Under the pieces are notes generated by a model, which was given only the letters and a program-made list of their open reading frames with translations, was not told the origin of the DNA and made no database searches. Made by a program: the position numbers and the translations under genes. Positions 1 through 8,506 of a stretch of DNA of 39,203 nt are shown here, one piece after another. Within the stretch, counting starts at the first letter, position 1; each line of letters opens with the position of its first letter. This stretch comes from Acetobacteraceae bacterium (GTDB lineage: Bacteria > Pseudomonadota > Alphaproteobacteria > Acetobacterales > Acetobacteraceae). The DNA lies in NCBI GenBank assembly GCA_027482245.1, contig JAIXWG010000018.1:1-39203 (forward strand), given 5' to 3'.

Positions 1-704
1 CCCACGATCTCATGGCAGCTGGTGACGCCGGCGCTGGCATAGGCCTGGAGGTCGCCATCCACCATGCCGCGGGCATGGCCGTTGACGTTCTTGCCGGAAG
101 CGAGGCCGGCGCCGACGATGCCCGCCATGTGCGGCGTGCCGCGCAGCACGCCGGGCATGTCCATCACCTCCGCGACGCCGGCGATCTCTGGCCAGGACAG
201 CATCTCCGCCATCTCCGCCGGGCCGATATCGGCGCCCGCGGCCTCCAGCCCCGGCGCGGAGGGCACGCAGGAGGGGGCAGCGACCAGGGACCGCAGCGGC
301 AGGTCGCGCGACGCATCGATGGCCCAGCGCACGCCGGGCAGGCCGAGGACATTCGCCAGTTCGTGCGGGTCCCAGACGCAGGTGGTGGTACCGGCGGGCA
401 CGACGCTCGCGGCGTAATCCGCCGGCGCCATCAGGCTGCTTTCGTAATGCAGGTGGCTGTCGATGAAGCCGGGCGCGAGGAATCTGCCCGAGACGTCCTC
501 GATCCGCTCCGCATCCTCGCGCGATCCCGGCGCGTGGACGGAGGCGATGATGGGGCCGACGATGCCGATATCGGCGGCGCGCAATTCGCCGGTCGCGACA
601 TCGACGACGGTGCCGCCCATCAGCAGCAGGTCGAAGCGGGCGGAGCCGCGCGCGGCCTGGACGGCGCGGGCGCGCAGCGCGGGATCAACGGGGTCGTGGG
701 TCAT
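1..704 (-). CDS. ade: Adenine deaminase (partial; C-terminus outside window)
   Basis: Only the N-terminal 234 or so residues are in the window. They read as the amidohydrolase-superfamily adenine deaminase (Ade/AdeC) family, which converts adenine to hypoxanthine and ammonia in the cytoplasm. Seen: the metal-binding segment DSHLHYESS following APGFI, then a PAGTTT stretch and DPHELANV, an arrangement typical of Ade rather than of cytosine deaminases or dihydroorotases; further on are a GVAEVMDMPGV segment and the NGHARG motif. Family members are usually about 570-600 residues, so more than half the gene is missing to the left. The ATG at 704 overlaps the stop of the upstream binding-protein gene as ATGA, so translation is probably coupled. 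With the phosphoribosyltransferase at the head of the operon and the divergent nucleoside hydrolase, it implies purine salvage. Family assignment is firm; exact substrate is family knowledge. Confidence 0.9.
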   Translation of the reverse strand, partial: MTHDPVDPALRARAVQAARGSARFDLLLMGGTVVDVATGELRAADIGIVGPIIASVHAPGSREDAERIEDVSGRFLAPGFIDSHLHYESSLMAPADYAASVVPAGTTTCVWDPHELANVLGLPGVRWAIDASRDLPLRSLVAAPSCVPSAPGLEAAGADIGPAEMAEMLSWPEIAGVAEVMDMPGVLRGTPHMAGIVGAGLASGKNVNGHARGMVDGDLQAYASAGVTSCHEIV

Positions 705-2272
705 CGGGCAGCCCTTCCGGCGCTGAAGGCCAGCGTCATCTCATCGGTGCGGGGTTCGTAGGTGAAGCCGCGGCGCATCGCCCAGGTGTTCTGGGCGAAA
801 TACAACGGGATCAGCGCCGTGTGGTCCGCCAGCGCCAGCCGCGTCGCGCGCTGCGTCAGGGCGCGGCGCTGGTCGTCATCGATCGTCGTCCGCGCCTGCT
901 GGATCAGCGCATCGACCTCCGCATTGCTGAACCGCCCGCGATTGGCGGTGCCGAGGCCGAGCGTCGTGTTCCAGCTGTGGATCTGCGTCTCCAGCATGCC
1001 CAGCAGCTCCGGGTTGGGGGAGAAGCCCGCGAAGTTCACGCTGTAGCGCAACTGCGCCGCCTCGCTGAGCCATACCGAGCGCGTGCGGGTCTCCACCGTC
1101 GTCGCCAGGCCCAACCGCGTCCACATCTGCGCGATGGCCTGCACCACCTGTTCGTCATTGACGAAGCGGTCATTGGGCCCGTTGACCTGCACGGCGAAGC
1201 CCTGCGCCCAGCCCGCCTCCGCCAGCAGGCGCCGCGCCTCCGCCAGGTCGAAGGGCGGCGGCGTCATGTCGGGGGAGGTGCCGAAATAGCCGGGCGGGCC
1301 GAGGTCCCCGGCCGGCGTGCCCTGGCCCTGCAGGATGCGGCTGGTCAGCGCTTCCCGGTTGATGGCCAGCGAGAGGGCGCGGCGGACGCGGGCATCGCGC
1401 AACGGGTTCGGGATGCGGCTGCCATCCTTCGCGCGGACATGCGGGCTGTCCTCCCGGTCGCTGTCCAAGGTCAGGAACAGCAGGCGGTTGGAGGGGCTCT
1501 CCGCCACGGTGAAGCGCGCGGCATCGGCGCGGAAGCGCGTGAGCTGGTCGGGCGGCACGATCTCGATCAGGTCCACATCGCCGGCCTGCAACGCCGCGCT
1601 GCGGGCGCCGGCATTGGCGATGGGGCGGAACTCCACGCGGGCGAAGGCGGGCGGGGTGCCGTGGAAGCCCGGGTTGCGCTCCATCACCACGGGGCTGCCG
1701 GGCTGCCAGGAGACGTGGCGGAAGGGCCCTGTGCCGACCATGACACGCCCGGCATTGTAGTCCTGCGTCGTCGCGCCCTCGCCGTGCTTCTTCGACACGA
1801 TCATGACGAGGGCGAGGAAGTTCGGCAGCAGCGGCGTCGGCTGCGTGGTGCGGATGCGCAGCGTCGTCGCATCCACCGCCTCCACCGAGGCGATCGGGCG
1901 CGTGGCGTAGCGGAAGCTCGACGGCGAATTGGGCACGTCGCCGGCGCGGGCGATGGTGAAGGCCACATCCTCCACCGTCACCGGCGCGCCGTCATGGAAG
2001 CGTGCGACGGGGTCGAGCTTCACCTCCCAGGTCAGTTCATCCACCGCGCGCATGCTGGTGGCGATGGCGGGGCGCAGTTCCTGCCGGGCGTCCTGTTCCA
2101 TCAGCGGCTGGAAGATGTGGCGGCTGAAGGTGATGTTGGTGATCAGGCTGGCGAAATGCGGGTCGAGGCTGGTCGGCCCCGCCTCCACCCCGATGCGGAT
2201 CGCATCCTGCGCGAGAGCCGGGCCGGCGAGGAGCGGCGCGGCGAGCAGCGCGGCGCGGAGCGTCTTGATCAT
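701..2272 (-). CDS. Family-5 ABC solute-binding protein (peptide/nickel type), orphan
   Basis: A 523-residue periplasmic extracellular solute-binding protein of family 5 (SBP_bac_5; oligopeptide, dipeptide and nickel binders). The start at 2272 gives a clean signal peptide (MIKT, then an Ala/Leu core, cleavage likely after GPALA at residue 21). Family landmarks seen: SLDPHF near the mature N-terminus, FHDGAPVTVEDVAF, a VGTGPF segment, VRRALSLAINREAL, and an AEARRLLAEAGW helix. The reading frame runs further upstream, but that part is antisense-frame sequence of the phosphoribosyltransferase gene and lacks a signal peptide at its start. Its start overlaps the upstream gene's stop (ATGA), and its stop overlaps the adenine deaminase start (ATGA). 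No permease or ATPase gene is beside it, so the transporter partners must be elsewhere. The ligand is unknown; a purine-derived ligand is only suggested by the neighbours. Confidence 0.88.
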   Translation of the reverse strand: MIKTLRAALLAAPLLAGPALAQDAIRIGVEAGPTSLDPHFASLITNITFSRHIFQPLMEQDARQELRPAIATSMRAVDELTWEVKLDPVARFHDGAPVTVEDVAFTIARAGDVPNSPSSFRYATRPIASVEAVDATTLRIRTTQPTPLLPNFLALVMIVSKKHGEGATTQDYNAGRVMVGTGPFRHVSWQPGSPVVMERNPGFHGTPPAFARVEFRPIANAGARSAALQAGDVDLIEIVPPDQLTRFRADAARFTVAESPSNRLLFLTLDSDREDSPHVRAKDGSRIPNPLRDARVRRALSLAINREALTSRILQGQGTPAGDLGPPGYFGTSPDMTPPPFDLAEARRLLAEAGWAQGFAVQVNGPNDRFVNDEQVVQAIAQMWTRLGLATTVETRTRSVWLSEAAQLRYSVNFAGFSPNPELLGMLETQIHSWNTTLGLGTANRGRFSNAEVDALIQQARTTIDDDQRRALTQRATRLALADHTALIPLYFAQNTWAMRRGFTYEPRTDEMTLAFSAGRAAR

Positions 2273-2955
2273 GCGACAGGGTCCAGGGACGGGCAGAGGT
2301 GATGGGGCGCCGTGCCGGGTTCCGGCAACCAGCCGCCCCCGGCCGGGCGGAGGATGGGGGTGGCGAAGCCGGCGCGCACGGGGATGGCAGCGGGCCACCC
2401 CGCCTGCCAGCGGTCGCCCTGCGCCATGGCCACCAGCAGGCCGACCGGCGTGACCCCGGCTGCCCGCAGCAGCGCGAGACCCGCCAGCGCGGAGGCCCCG
2501 GTGCTGACCACGTCATCCACCAGCAGCACGCGCCGCCCCTCCAGCCGATGGACGATCCGCGGGTCGAGCCAGAGGCGGCGCTCGGCCGGGGAGGTGATGG
2601 AATGGACGGGGACGGAGAGCCGTCCCTCATACCACCGCTTGCGGGACCAGCCGGGCGCCACCCAGTTCGGGTGGCCCAGCGCCTCGGCCACCAGCGGCGC
2701 GAAGACCTGGCCGAGGCTCGGCAGGCCGACGACGACCTCCGCGCCCAGCGGCCGTGCGGCTTCCGCCATCCAGCCCGCGAGTGCCCGCACCACGGGGAAG
2801 CTGGCCTGGTTGGCGATCAGGCCGGCCACGCCGAAATCGCCGAAGTCGCGGATCGGCAGGGCGAGGGCCCGGCCATCGGGCATCGGGGCGGGGTAGGACG
2901 CGGAAAAGGGCCCGGGCGCTGCTTCGCGCGCCTCGAACCGCTGCCAGAACTCCAT
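2269..2955 (-). CDS. Phosphoribosyltransferase-family protein
   Basis: A 228-residue cytoplasmic protein with the type I phosphoribosyltransferase (PRTase) fold. The PRPP-binding signature VLLVDDVVSTGASA is intact near residue 150 (hydrophobic strand, two Asp, then the STG loop), and an upstream VVGLPSLGQ segment fits the pyrophosphate loop region. The family transfers ribose-5-phosphate from PRPP to a base; this member does not carry enough recognisable detail to say adenine, hypoxanthine/guanine or another base. The start at 2955 (MEFWQRF) was chosen because the frame upstream of it runs antisense through the nucleoside hydrolase gene. It is first in a three-gene minus operon with the binding protein and adenine deaminase, all joined by 4-nt overlaps, so a nucleobase salvage role is likely. 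A ComF-like role is possible but no competence genes are near. Confidence 0.82.
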   Translation of the reverse strand: MEFWQRFEAREAAPGPFSASYPAPMPDGRALALPIRDFGDFGVAGLIANQASFPVVRALAGWMAEAARPLGAEVVVGLPSLGQVFAPLVAEALGHPNWVAPGWSRKRWYEGRLSVPVHSITSPAERRLWLDPRIVHRLEGRRVLLVDDVVSTGASALAGLALLRAAGVTPVGLLVAMAQGDRWQAGWPAAIPVRAGFATPILRPAGGGWLPEPGTAPHHLCPSLDPVA

Positions 2956-3025
2956 CAGGGATCCCGTTGGGCGTGGGGGGGCAACGTGGCATGCTGCGGC
3001 GCGAAGCCGCAAGCCGGGACACGCC
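2956..3025. promoter_or_regulatory. Divergent intergenic region of the purine-salvage island
   Basis: These 70 nt separate the start codons of the minus-strand phosphoribosyltransferase operon and the plus-strand nucleoside hydrolase, so both promoters must lie here or inside the neighbouring genes. A 6-bp perfect inverted repeat (2995-3000 with 3006-3011, 5-nt loop) sits 14 nt before the nucleoside hydrolase ATG and would fold in its leader. I cannot assign -35/-10 boxes. Confidence 0.35.
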
Positions 3026-3952
3026 ATGCCGCGCACCACCATCATCGACTGCGACCCCGGGACCGACGACGCCATCGCGCTGTGGCTGGCACTCGGCTCG
3101 CCGGAGCTCGACGTGAAGCTCATCACCGTCGCGGGCGGCAATGTCGGGCTGGACCGCACCACGGCCAATGCCCGCGCCGTGGTCGGGCTGACGGGCAAGG
3201 CCGTGCCCATCGTGGCCGGGGCGGAGCGGTCGCTGATGGCGCCCTTCCGGGCGGAGACGGCGGTGCATGGCAATGACGGGCTCGGCGGCGTCACGCTGCC
3301 GGAAGGCCCGCCGCTCGCCCCCGGCATCGCGGCGGATGCGATCCGCGACCTGCTGCGGGCTTCGCCCCGGGCTTCCGTCACCGTCATCGGCCTCGGCCCC
3401 GTCACCAACCTGGCGCTGGCCTTCGCGACGGAGCCCGCGCTGGTCGATCGCGTGCAGGACCTGGTGCTGATGTCCGGCGCCTGGTCGGAGGGCAACATCA
3501 CCCCCGCCGCCGAGTTCAACGCCTGGAACGATCCCGAGGCGCTGGCCATCCTGCTGAACCTCGGCCTGAAGGTCGCGATCGCGACGCTGGACCTGACCTT
3601 CCAGGCCAAGGTGACCCCGGCGGTGATCGAGGACCTGGCGAAGCGCGATGGCGGGGCCTGCTGGCGCGCGGCGCTGGCGATCCTGCGGGCGCTGCCGATG
3701 TCCCGCCGCATGAACCACGAAGGTTTCCCCCTGCACGATCCCTGCGCCATCGCCTGGGTGATCGCGCCGCACCTGTTCGGGGTGAAGGATGCGGCGGCGG
3801 AGGTGGATTGCACGCCCGGCCCGTCCCGCGGCCGGACGGTGATCGACCGCTGGAACCGGCTAGGCCGCCCGGCGAACCTGGCGCTGATGGAGACGTTGGA
3901 CGCGCCCGGCTTCTTCAGCCTGCTGGCGGACCGCGTCGCGCCGCTGCCCTAA
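3026..3952 (+). CDS. Inosine-uridine-preferring nucleoside hydrolase family protein
   Basis: A 308-residue nucleoside N-ribohydrolase (IUNH family), which hydrolyses ribonucleosides to ribose and free base. The Ca2+-binding N-terminal signature is intact: D8, D10, D14 and D15 in IIDCDPGTDD. Other family elements seen are the TVAGGNV segment, VHGNDGLGG, an AEFN..NDPEA stretch in the middle, and HDPCAIAW near the C-terminus carrying the catalytic His and the last Ca2+ ligand Asp. Length is normal for the family (about 310). It is divergent from the phosphoribosyltransferase/adenine deaminase operon, which fits nucleoside to base to nucleotide salvage. Substrate preference (purine, pyrimidine or non-specific) cannot be read. 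Its stop overlaps that of the convergent histidine kinase gene by 4 nt, leaving no room for a separate terminator. Confidence 0.92.
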   Translation: MPRTTIIDCDPGTDDAIALWLALGSPELDVKLITVAGGNVGLDRTTANARAVVGLTGKAVPIVAGAERSLMAPFRAETAVHGNDGLGGVTLPEGPPLAPGIAADAIRDLLRASPRASVTVIGLGPVTNLALAFATEPALVDRVQDLVLMSGAWSEGNITPAAEFNAWNDPEALAILLNLGLKVAIATLDLTFQAKVTPAVIEDLAKRDGGACWRAALAILRALPMSRRMNHEGFPLHDPCAIAWVIAPHLFGVKDAAAEVDCTPGPSRGRTVIDRWNRLGRPANLALMETLDAPGFFSLLADRVAPLP

Positions 3953-6852
3953 TCCCCGACCCCCTGGGCGAGCCGGGGGGTGGCATCGTTCGTCGCCTGG
4001 CGGTTCATCGGCGCCTCGATCAGCGGCAGGGTCGCGGCGGCCACTTCCAGCACCTGGCGCAGGCTGGCGGCGGGGTCGCGCCCGGCATGGATCTCCGCCT
4101 GCATGAACTCCGTCACGGCGCCCAGCCGGCGGGCGCCCAGCGTGCGGGCCGCGCCCAGCATCCGGTGCGCGGCATGGCGCAGCCGCGGCAGGTCCTGCGC
4201 GATGACGGGGGTGGACAGCGTCTCGTAGCCCAGCCGGACCTCGCCCACGAATTCGCTGATGACGACGTCGGCGGTGGGGCCGAGATCCGCCGCCAGGTTG
4301 CGCAGCGCCGCGCTGTCCAGCAGCGGCTGCTGCATCTCCTTGGAGGTGGTGGCGCCGCCATCATCCAGCGAATGCCCGGCCGCCAGCCGCTGCACGGCCG
4401 CCAGCAGGCTTTCCCGGTCGATCGGCTTGGCCAGGTGCCCATCCATGCCCGCGGCCCGGCAGGCTGCCACCTGTTCCGGCAGGGCGGAGGCGGTGACGGC
4501 CAGCACCGGCACGCGCTGGCGGGCGCCGTCCAGCGCGCGGATCCGGCGGGTGGCTTCCAGCCCGTCCATCACCGGCATCTGCACGTCCATCAGCACGACG
4601 TCGTAGCTGTCCCGCTCCACCGCCGCCAAGGCTTCGGCGCCATCGGCCGCGCTGTCCACGCGATGGCCGGCGGCGACCAGCATGGCGCGCGCCACCATGC
4701 GGTTGGCGGCGACGTCATCGGCCACCAGCACGCGCAGGCTGCGGCCGGGGGCCGGGGGCAGCATCTCCGCCGGCGCGGCGGCCAGGGCGGCGGCCGGCAG
4801 CGGCACTTCCCGCAGCGGCAGTTCCACCCAGAACAGGGCGCCCTGGCCGGCTTCGCTGTCGCAGCCGATATGCCCGCCCATGGCTGCGGCCAAGCGCGCG
4901 GAGATGGCCAGGCCGAGGCCCGTGCCCGCGCCGTCCTGCCCCGCCACGGGGAAGAGCTGGGAGAAATCCTCGAACAGCAGGTGCCGCTTTTCCGGCGGCA
5001 CGCCGGGGCCGGTGTCCTTCACCTCGATCCGCAGGCCCGCGCGGCCGCCGGCCAGCGGCAGGGCGCGGAAATCCACGCTGCCGCCGGGCGGCGTGAACTT
5101 CACGGCGTTGGACAGCAGATTGAGCAGCATCTGGCGCAGCCGCGTCGCATCGGCCTCCACCGCCGGCGGCGTGCCGGGCGCGATGCCAAGCGTCAGCGTC
5201 AGCCCCTTGCGGTCCACCTCCGGCGCCAGCAGCCCGGCGCAGGCTTCCAGCATCGGCCGCACCGCGACGTCGCGGAGATGCAGGTCGAGCTTCCCGGCCT
5301 CGATCTTCGAGAGGTCGAGCAGGCTGTTGACGAGTTCCAGCAGGTGGCGGCCAGCATCGTGCAGGGTTTCCACCTGCTCCCGCTGCTCCTCCGTCAGGTT
5401 CGGGTCGCGCAGCAGGACCTGGGCGAAGCCGAGCACCCCGTTCAGCGGTGTGCGCAATTCGTGCGACATGCGCGCCAGGAACTGGGACTTTGCCTCCCCG
5501 GCCGCGCGGGCGCCGTCGCGGGCGGCGGCCAGTTCGTCCATCGCGCGCTTCAGCGGCGTGATGTCCGTGCGGATGCCGACGGTGCCGCCATCCGGCGTGC
5601 TGCGTTCGGTGATCAGCACCCAGCGGCCATCGGGCAGCAGGCGCTCGATCGGCGGGTTGTTGGCGTGGCGCCAAGCGTCCATCTCGTCGATGAAGGCCTC
5701 GAGGTCGCCGACAGCCTGCGGGTACTGCCCGCGCTTCGCACCCTCCCGCATGATGTCGCGGAAGGCCGCCCCCGCTTTGATGAAGGGGGCGGAGATCGCG
5801 TAGAATTCCTTGTAGCGCTGGTTGCAGGCGATCAGGCGGTCGTCCGGGCCGAACATGACGAAGCCGTCCGACATGCTCTCCAGCGCATTTTCCAGCGTGG
5901 AGCGCCAGCGCGCGCGCTCCGCCTCCACCTTCTCCCGCTGCCGCAGGCCAAGCAGCAGGGCGGCGGCCAGCGCCAGCACCAGGGCGGCGAAGGCGCCGGA
6001 GACCAGTAGGGCGCGTTCGCGGTCGAACTCCCATCCCGCCAGCGCGGCGCTGCGCTCCACCGTCGTGACGACGGAGAGGGTGGGGTAGAGCGTCGGGCGG
6101 ACGGAGACGAGCACCGGTTCGTCGTTGAAGCGGCTGCGCGCCTGCCCCGACCCGACCAGCGCCCCGGCGGGCACGGACAGGCGCCGGCCGATCCGCGTCT
6201 CGTCATGCGGCAGGGCCGCGAGCAGCGTGCCGTCATCCCGTTCCAGCGTCACGCGCATGCCCGGCGCCTCTCCGCCCACGGCGAGGAGGGAGCCGACGAG
6301 GGGCACGGGTACCTCGGCCACCGCGGTGACGTTGCCGATGATGGGCATGCGGATGGGGCGGGCGAAGAACAGGGCCCATTCGCCGGTGGCGGGGTTCTGC
6401 ACCGGTCCGCCGATCATCACGCTGCCGGCATGGGGGGCCGCGTCGCTGAAGGCGGGGCCGAGCGGCAGCGGCAGGGGGCGGCGGCGGGAGACGGCGAGCG
6501 CGGTCGCGATCGGCATGCCGTCCGGCCCCACCAGCAGCACGTCACGGAAGGTGAAGTTCTGGTTGTTCAACTCCCGCATCACGCGGCCGGCGCCATTGGC
6601 GTCGAAGCGCCCCTCACGGGTGTAGGGCGCCAGGATGGAGGGCAGGCCCGCCAGCATGGCGTCCACCTGCACGAAGTTGCGGTTGATGGAGGCCTCGACC
6701 GCCCGGCTTACGCGGTTGGCGGTGTCGCTCGCCGCCGTCAGCGCCGCGTCGCGCGACCGTTCCAGCAGCAGGGCCGTCGCCACCACCTGCGCGAGCAGGA
6801 TGGCGAAGACGGCGCCGAGGACAGCGAGACGAAGGCGGCGTGCCGTCTGCAT
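3949..6852 (-). CDS. Hybrid sensor histidine kinase (PAS, HisKA, HATPase, REC, HPt)
   Basis: A 967-residue inner-membrane hybrid kinase. In order: a membrane segment at about 8-30; a periplasmic sensor region of about 250 residues (about 31-280, probably a double-CACHE fold); a second membrane segment at about 280-303; a PAS-like domain at about 318-435; HisKA with the phospho-acceptor His464 in SHELRTPLNG; a HATPase with N box (LLNLLSNAVKF), DTGPGV and GTGLGLAI; a receiver with Asp756 in LMDVQMPVMDG; and an HPt domain with His896 in AHRMLG, where the Lys usual after this His is Leu. All phosphorelay residues are present, so output probably goes to a separate response regulator, which is not in the window. 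The ATG at 6852 directly abuts the TAG of the upstream TRAP-type binding protein, so the two are co-transcribed and the binding protein may present the ligand to the sensor domain. Confidence 0.93.
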   Translation of the reverse strand: MQTARRLRLAVLGAVFAILLAQVVATALLLERSRDAALTAASDTANRVSRAVEASINRNFVQVDAMLAGLPSILAPYTREGRFDANGAGRVMRELNNQNFTFRDVLLVGPDGMPIATALAVSRRRPLPLPLGPAFSDAAPHAGSVMIGGPVQNPATGEWALFFARPIRMPIIGNVTAVAEVPVPLVGSLLAVGGEAPGMRVTLERDDGTLLAALPHDETRIGRRLSVPAGALVGSGQARSRFNDEPVLVSVRPTLYPTLSVVTTVERSAALAGWEFDRERALLVSGAFAALVLALAAALLLGLRQREKVEAERARWRSTLENALESMSDGFVMFGPDDRLIACNQRYKEFYAISAPFIKAGAAFRDIMREGAKRGQYPQAVGDLEAFIDEMDAWRHANNPPIERLLPDGRWVLITERSTPDGGTVGIRTDITPLKRAMDELAAARDGARAAGEAKSQFLARMSHELRTPLNGVLGFAQVLLRDPNLTEEQREQVETLHDAGRHLLELVNSLLDLSKIEAGKLDLHLRDVAVRPMLEACAGLLAPEVDRKGLTLTLGIAPGTPPAVEADATRLRQMLLNLLSNAVKFTPPGGSVDFRALPLAGGRAGLRIEVKDTGPGVPPEKRHLLFEDFSQLFPVAGQDGAGTGLGLAISARLAAAMGGHIGCDSEAGQGALFWVELPLREVPLPAAALAAAPAEMLPPAPGRSLRVLVADDVAANRMVARAMLVAAGHRVDSAADGAEALAAVERDSYDVVLMDVQMPVMDGLEATRRIRALDGARQRVPVLAVTASALPEQVAACRAAGMDGHLAKPIDRESLLAAVQRLAAGHSLDDGGATTSKEMQQPLLDSAALRNLAADLGPTADVVISEFVGEVRLGYETLSTPVIAQDLPRLRHAAHRMLGAARTLGARRLGAVTEFMQAEIHAGRDPAASLRQVLEVAAATLPLIEAPMNRQATNDATPRLAQGVGD

Positions 6853-7923
6853 CTATTCCGGCCGTGCCCGGATGCCGAGGGTGGGGGCCAGGTGCTCGTT
6901 CCAGGCATCCACGCAATCCATGCCGCAGCGGTTCACCCAGCGCGGCAGCACCACCTCCGTCAGCAGGCGCCGGCGGCGGTCATCGTCGGCGGAGGTGACG
7001 GGGACCACGGTCATGGAGCCGCGGCGGCCGGTGGTGCAGGCGGGCTGACCGGCATTGCAGGCCAGGCCATCGCCCGTCTCCCGGTCCGCGGCGTTCCAGA
7101 TCTCCGGCTCCAGCTCTGCGACGCCGCGGCGGATGATGTCCTGGATGTCCGGCGCCAGGGCGGACCAGGCGGTGGCGTTGGCGCCGAAGATGGAGATGCC
7201 CCAGGTGATCGCCATGGCGTGCACATGGCTCGTCACCTCATGCAGGCCGACGGCATTGCCGGACAGCGTGCCGGTGATGGCGCATTCCACCACGCCGCCG
7301 CGGATTGCCTGGACCATTTCGGCGAAGGGCGTCACGACGGGCGTCGCGCCCAGCGCCTGCACCATCTCCGACTGCCCGACGGAGGAGGTGCGGATGCGCC
7401 TTCCCGCCAGGTCCGACAGGCCCGCGAAGGGGCGGGTGCAGAAGACGACCTGGGCGGGGTAGGTGTAGATGCCCAGCAGCTCGATCGAATAGCGCTCCCG
7501 CAGCACCTGTTCGATGTGCGGGCGGTAGGCGCCCACGGTCTGCCGCAGCGTCCGCATGTCCGGCGACAGCGCCGGCAGGTCCACCGCGTTGAATTCAGGC
7601 TCCTCGGTCGCCACGATGGCGAGCAGGGCGGTGCCGAAGGGCACGACGCCGAGGCGCATGAGCTGCAGCATCTCCTGCCCCCGGATGCCGCTGCGGTCGA
7701 AGGGGGCGATTTCCGCCACCACCCGCCCCTGCGTCAGTTCCGTGATCCGGCGGCGCCAGAACGGCTCCTCGTAGCGCACATACTGGCTGACATCGGCGAG
7801 GCCGCCCACGACCTTCAGGCGCGCCTGCGGTTCCTGCTGCGCCTGTGCCGGTGTGATGCCGGACATGACGAGCGTCAGGAGGGACGCGACAGCGAGACCA
7901 AGCCGGCGGCGTGCCGAAGGCAT
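6853..7923 (-). CDS. TRAP-type solute-binding protein (DctP family), orphan
   Basis: A 356-residue periplasmic DctP-family (TRAP) substrate-binding protein. The start at 7923 gives a textbook signal peptide (MPSARRR, hydrophobic core, cleavage after AQA at about residue 28); an in-frame start 34 codons upstream would bury it. Family pattern seen: DLAGRRIRTSSVGQSEMVQALGA, then PVVTPFAEMVQAIRGGVVECA, matching the conserved Arg-containing ligand site and the following 'E..ALQ.GvvD' element. A second feature is a Cys-rich C-terminal part (GLACNAGQPACTT and NRCGMDCVDAW), perhaps disulphides in the periplasm. No DctQ or DctM membrane subunit lies on either side; the next gene, abutting its stop codon, is a hybrid histidine kinase. 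A sensory co-receptor role is therefore at least as likely as transport. The ligand, probably an organic acid judging from the family, is not determinable. Confidence 0.88.
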   Translation of the reverse strand: MPSARRRLGLAVASLLTLVMSGITPAQAQQEPQARLKVVGGLADVSQYVRYEEPFWRRRITELTQGRVVAEIAPFDRSGIRGQEMLQLMRLGVVPFGTALLAIVATEEPEFNAVDLPALSPDMRTLRQTVGAYRPHIEQVLRERYSIELLGIYTYPAQVVFCTRPFAGLSDLAGRRIRTSSVGQSEMVQALGATPVVTPFAEMVQAIRGGVVECAITGTLSGNAVGLHEVTSHVHAMAITWGISIFGANATAWSALAPDIQDIIRRGVAELEPEIWNAADRETGDGLACNAGQPACTTGRRGSMTVVPVTSADDDRRRRLLTEVVLPRWVNRCGMDCVDAWNEHLAPTLGIRARPE

Positions 7924-8122
7924 AGCATGATCCTCGGAGAAGCAGGTGCCCGCCGAAGCGACCCTTGCCGCGGCGCCCGGTAGCATGACGCAGTGGTATA
8001 GCAGTTCCTTTAACGATTGCGACAACCCTTACGCGAGTCATGCCACCCCAGGTCACCCTGGCGCCTCCCCTGGCGCGAATCTGCCACAGTATTGAGCAGA
8101 AGAGGGCGTGTCGCCGGTCGGT
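7924..8122. promoter_or_regulatory. Intergenic leader of the binding-protein/kinase operon
   Basis: 199 nt without a gene. It is noticeably less GC-rich than its surroundings around 7990-8030. On the minus strand TTGTCG (8025-8020) and TATACC (8000-7995) resemble -35 and -10 elements, but the 19-nt spacing is long, so this is a weak candidate for the promoter of the DctP/kinase operon. A small inverted repeat (CCAGG..CCTGG around 8047-8060) and a repeated CCCTGGCGC are also visible, possibly at the 3' end of the preceding small gene. Confidence 0.3.
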
Positions 8123-8449
8123 TCAGGGCAGCATGTCGCGCAGCCAGGCCTCCGATTCCGGGGCCAGGCCGGACCAGGCGGCCTTGGGGCCGACCGCGGT
8201 CACCAGCAGCAGGCCACTGCGCTCGAAGCCCCGGCGCGCCAGCGCCCGCTTGAAATGACTGACCAGGTAGGACGGCGACAGGTCGGTGGAGACGAGGATG
8301 CTGTCCTCCGCCACCGCCCAATGGGCATCCGCCACTTCCCAGATCGCGTCGCGCACCGCCTTGCACATGCCCTCGACGCCGCCGGCCTCCGCGGCGGCAC
8401 CCTCCGCATCGGCGGCTTCGGGGCGATGGATGACGAGGGACAAGGTCAT
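8123..8449 (-). CDS. Hypothetical protein, 108 aa
   Basis: A 108-residue soluble protein I do not recognise. It begins MTLSLVIHRPEA, has an Ala/Glu-rich stretch, a helical middle (CKAVRDAIWEVADAHWAVAED), a predicted strand/helix pair (SILVSTDLSPSYLVSHF, KRALARRGF) and ends with ESEAWLRDMLP. There is no signal peptide or membrane segment. Codon use is strongly GC3-biased, as in known genes nearby, which supports it being coding. It lies 57 nt downstream of the glycosyltransferase gene on the same strand, so it may be the last gene of that unit. No clear Shine-Dalgarno is visible before the ATG. Confidence 0.6.
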   Translation of the reverse strand: MTLSLVIHRPEAADAEGAAAEAGGVEGMCKAVRDAIWEVADAHWAVAEDSILVSTDLSPSYLVSHFKRALARRGFERSGLLLVTAVGPKAAWSGLAPESEAWLRDMLP

Positions 8450-8506
8450 GGGCGGATTGTTGCCCCGATCGACGGGTTCGTACAGCCCGTTCGGCGACCG
8501 GTCCCG

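Noticed and set aside
2956..3813. N-terminal extension of the phosphoribosyltransferase frame, suggesting a fusion
   Set aside because: The extension lies antisense to the nucleoside hydrolase, has no domain, and the family start fits 2955.
3808..6009. 733-codon open frame on the plus strand opposite the histidine kinase
   Set aside because: Low-complexity Arg/Gly/His/Gln-rich translation with no domain; it is the antisense shadow of a well-supported kinase gene in high-GC DNA.
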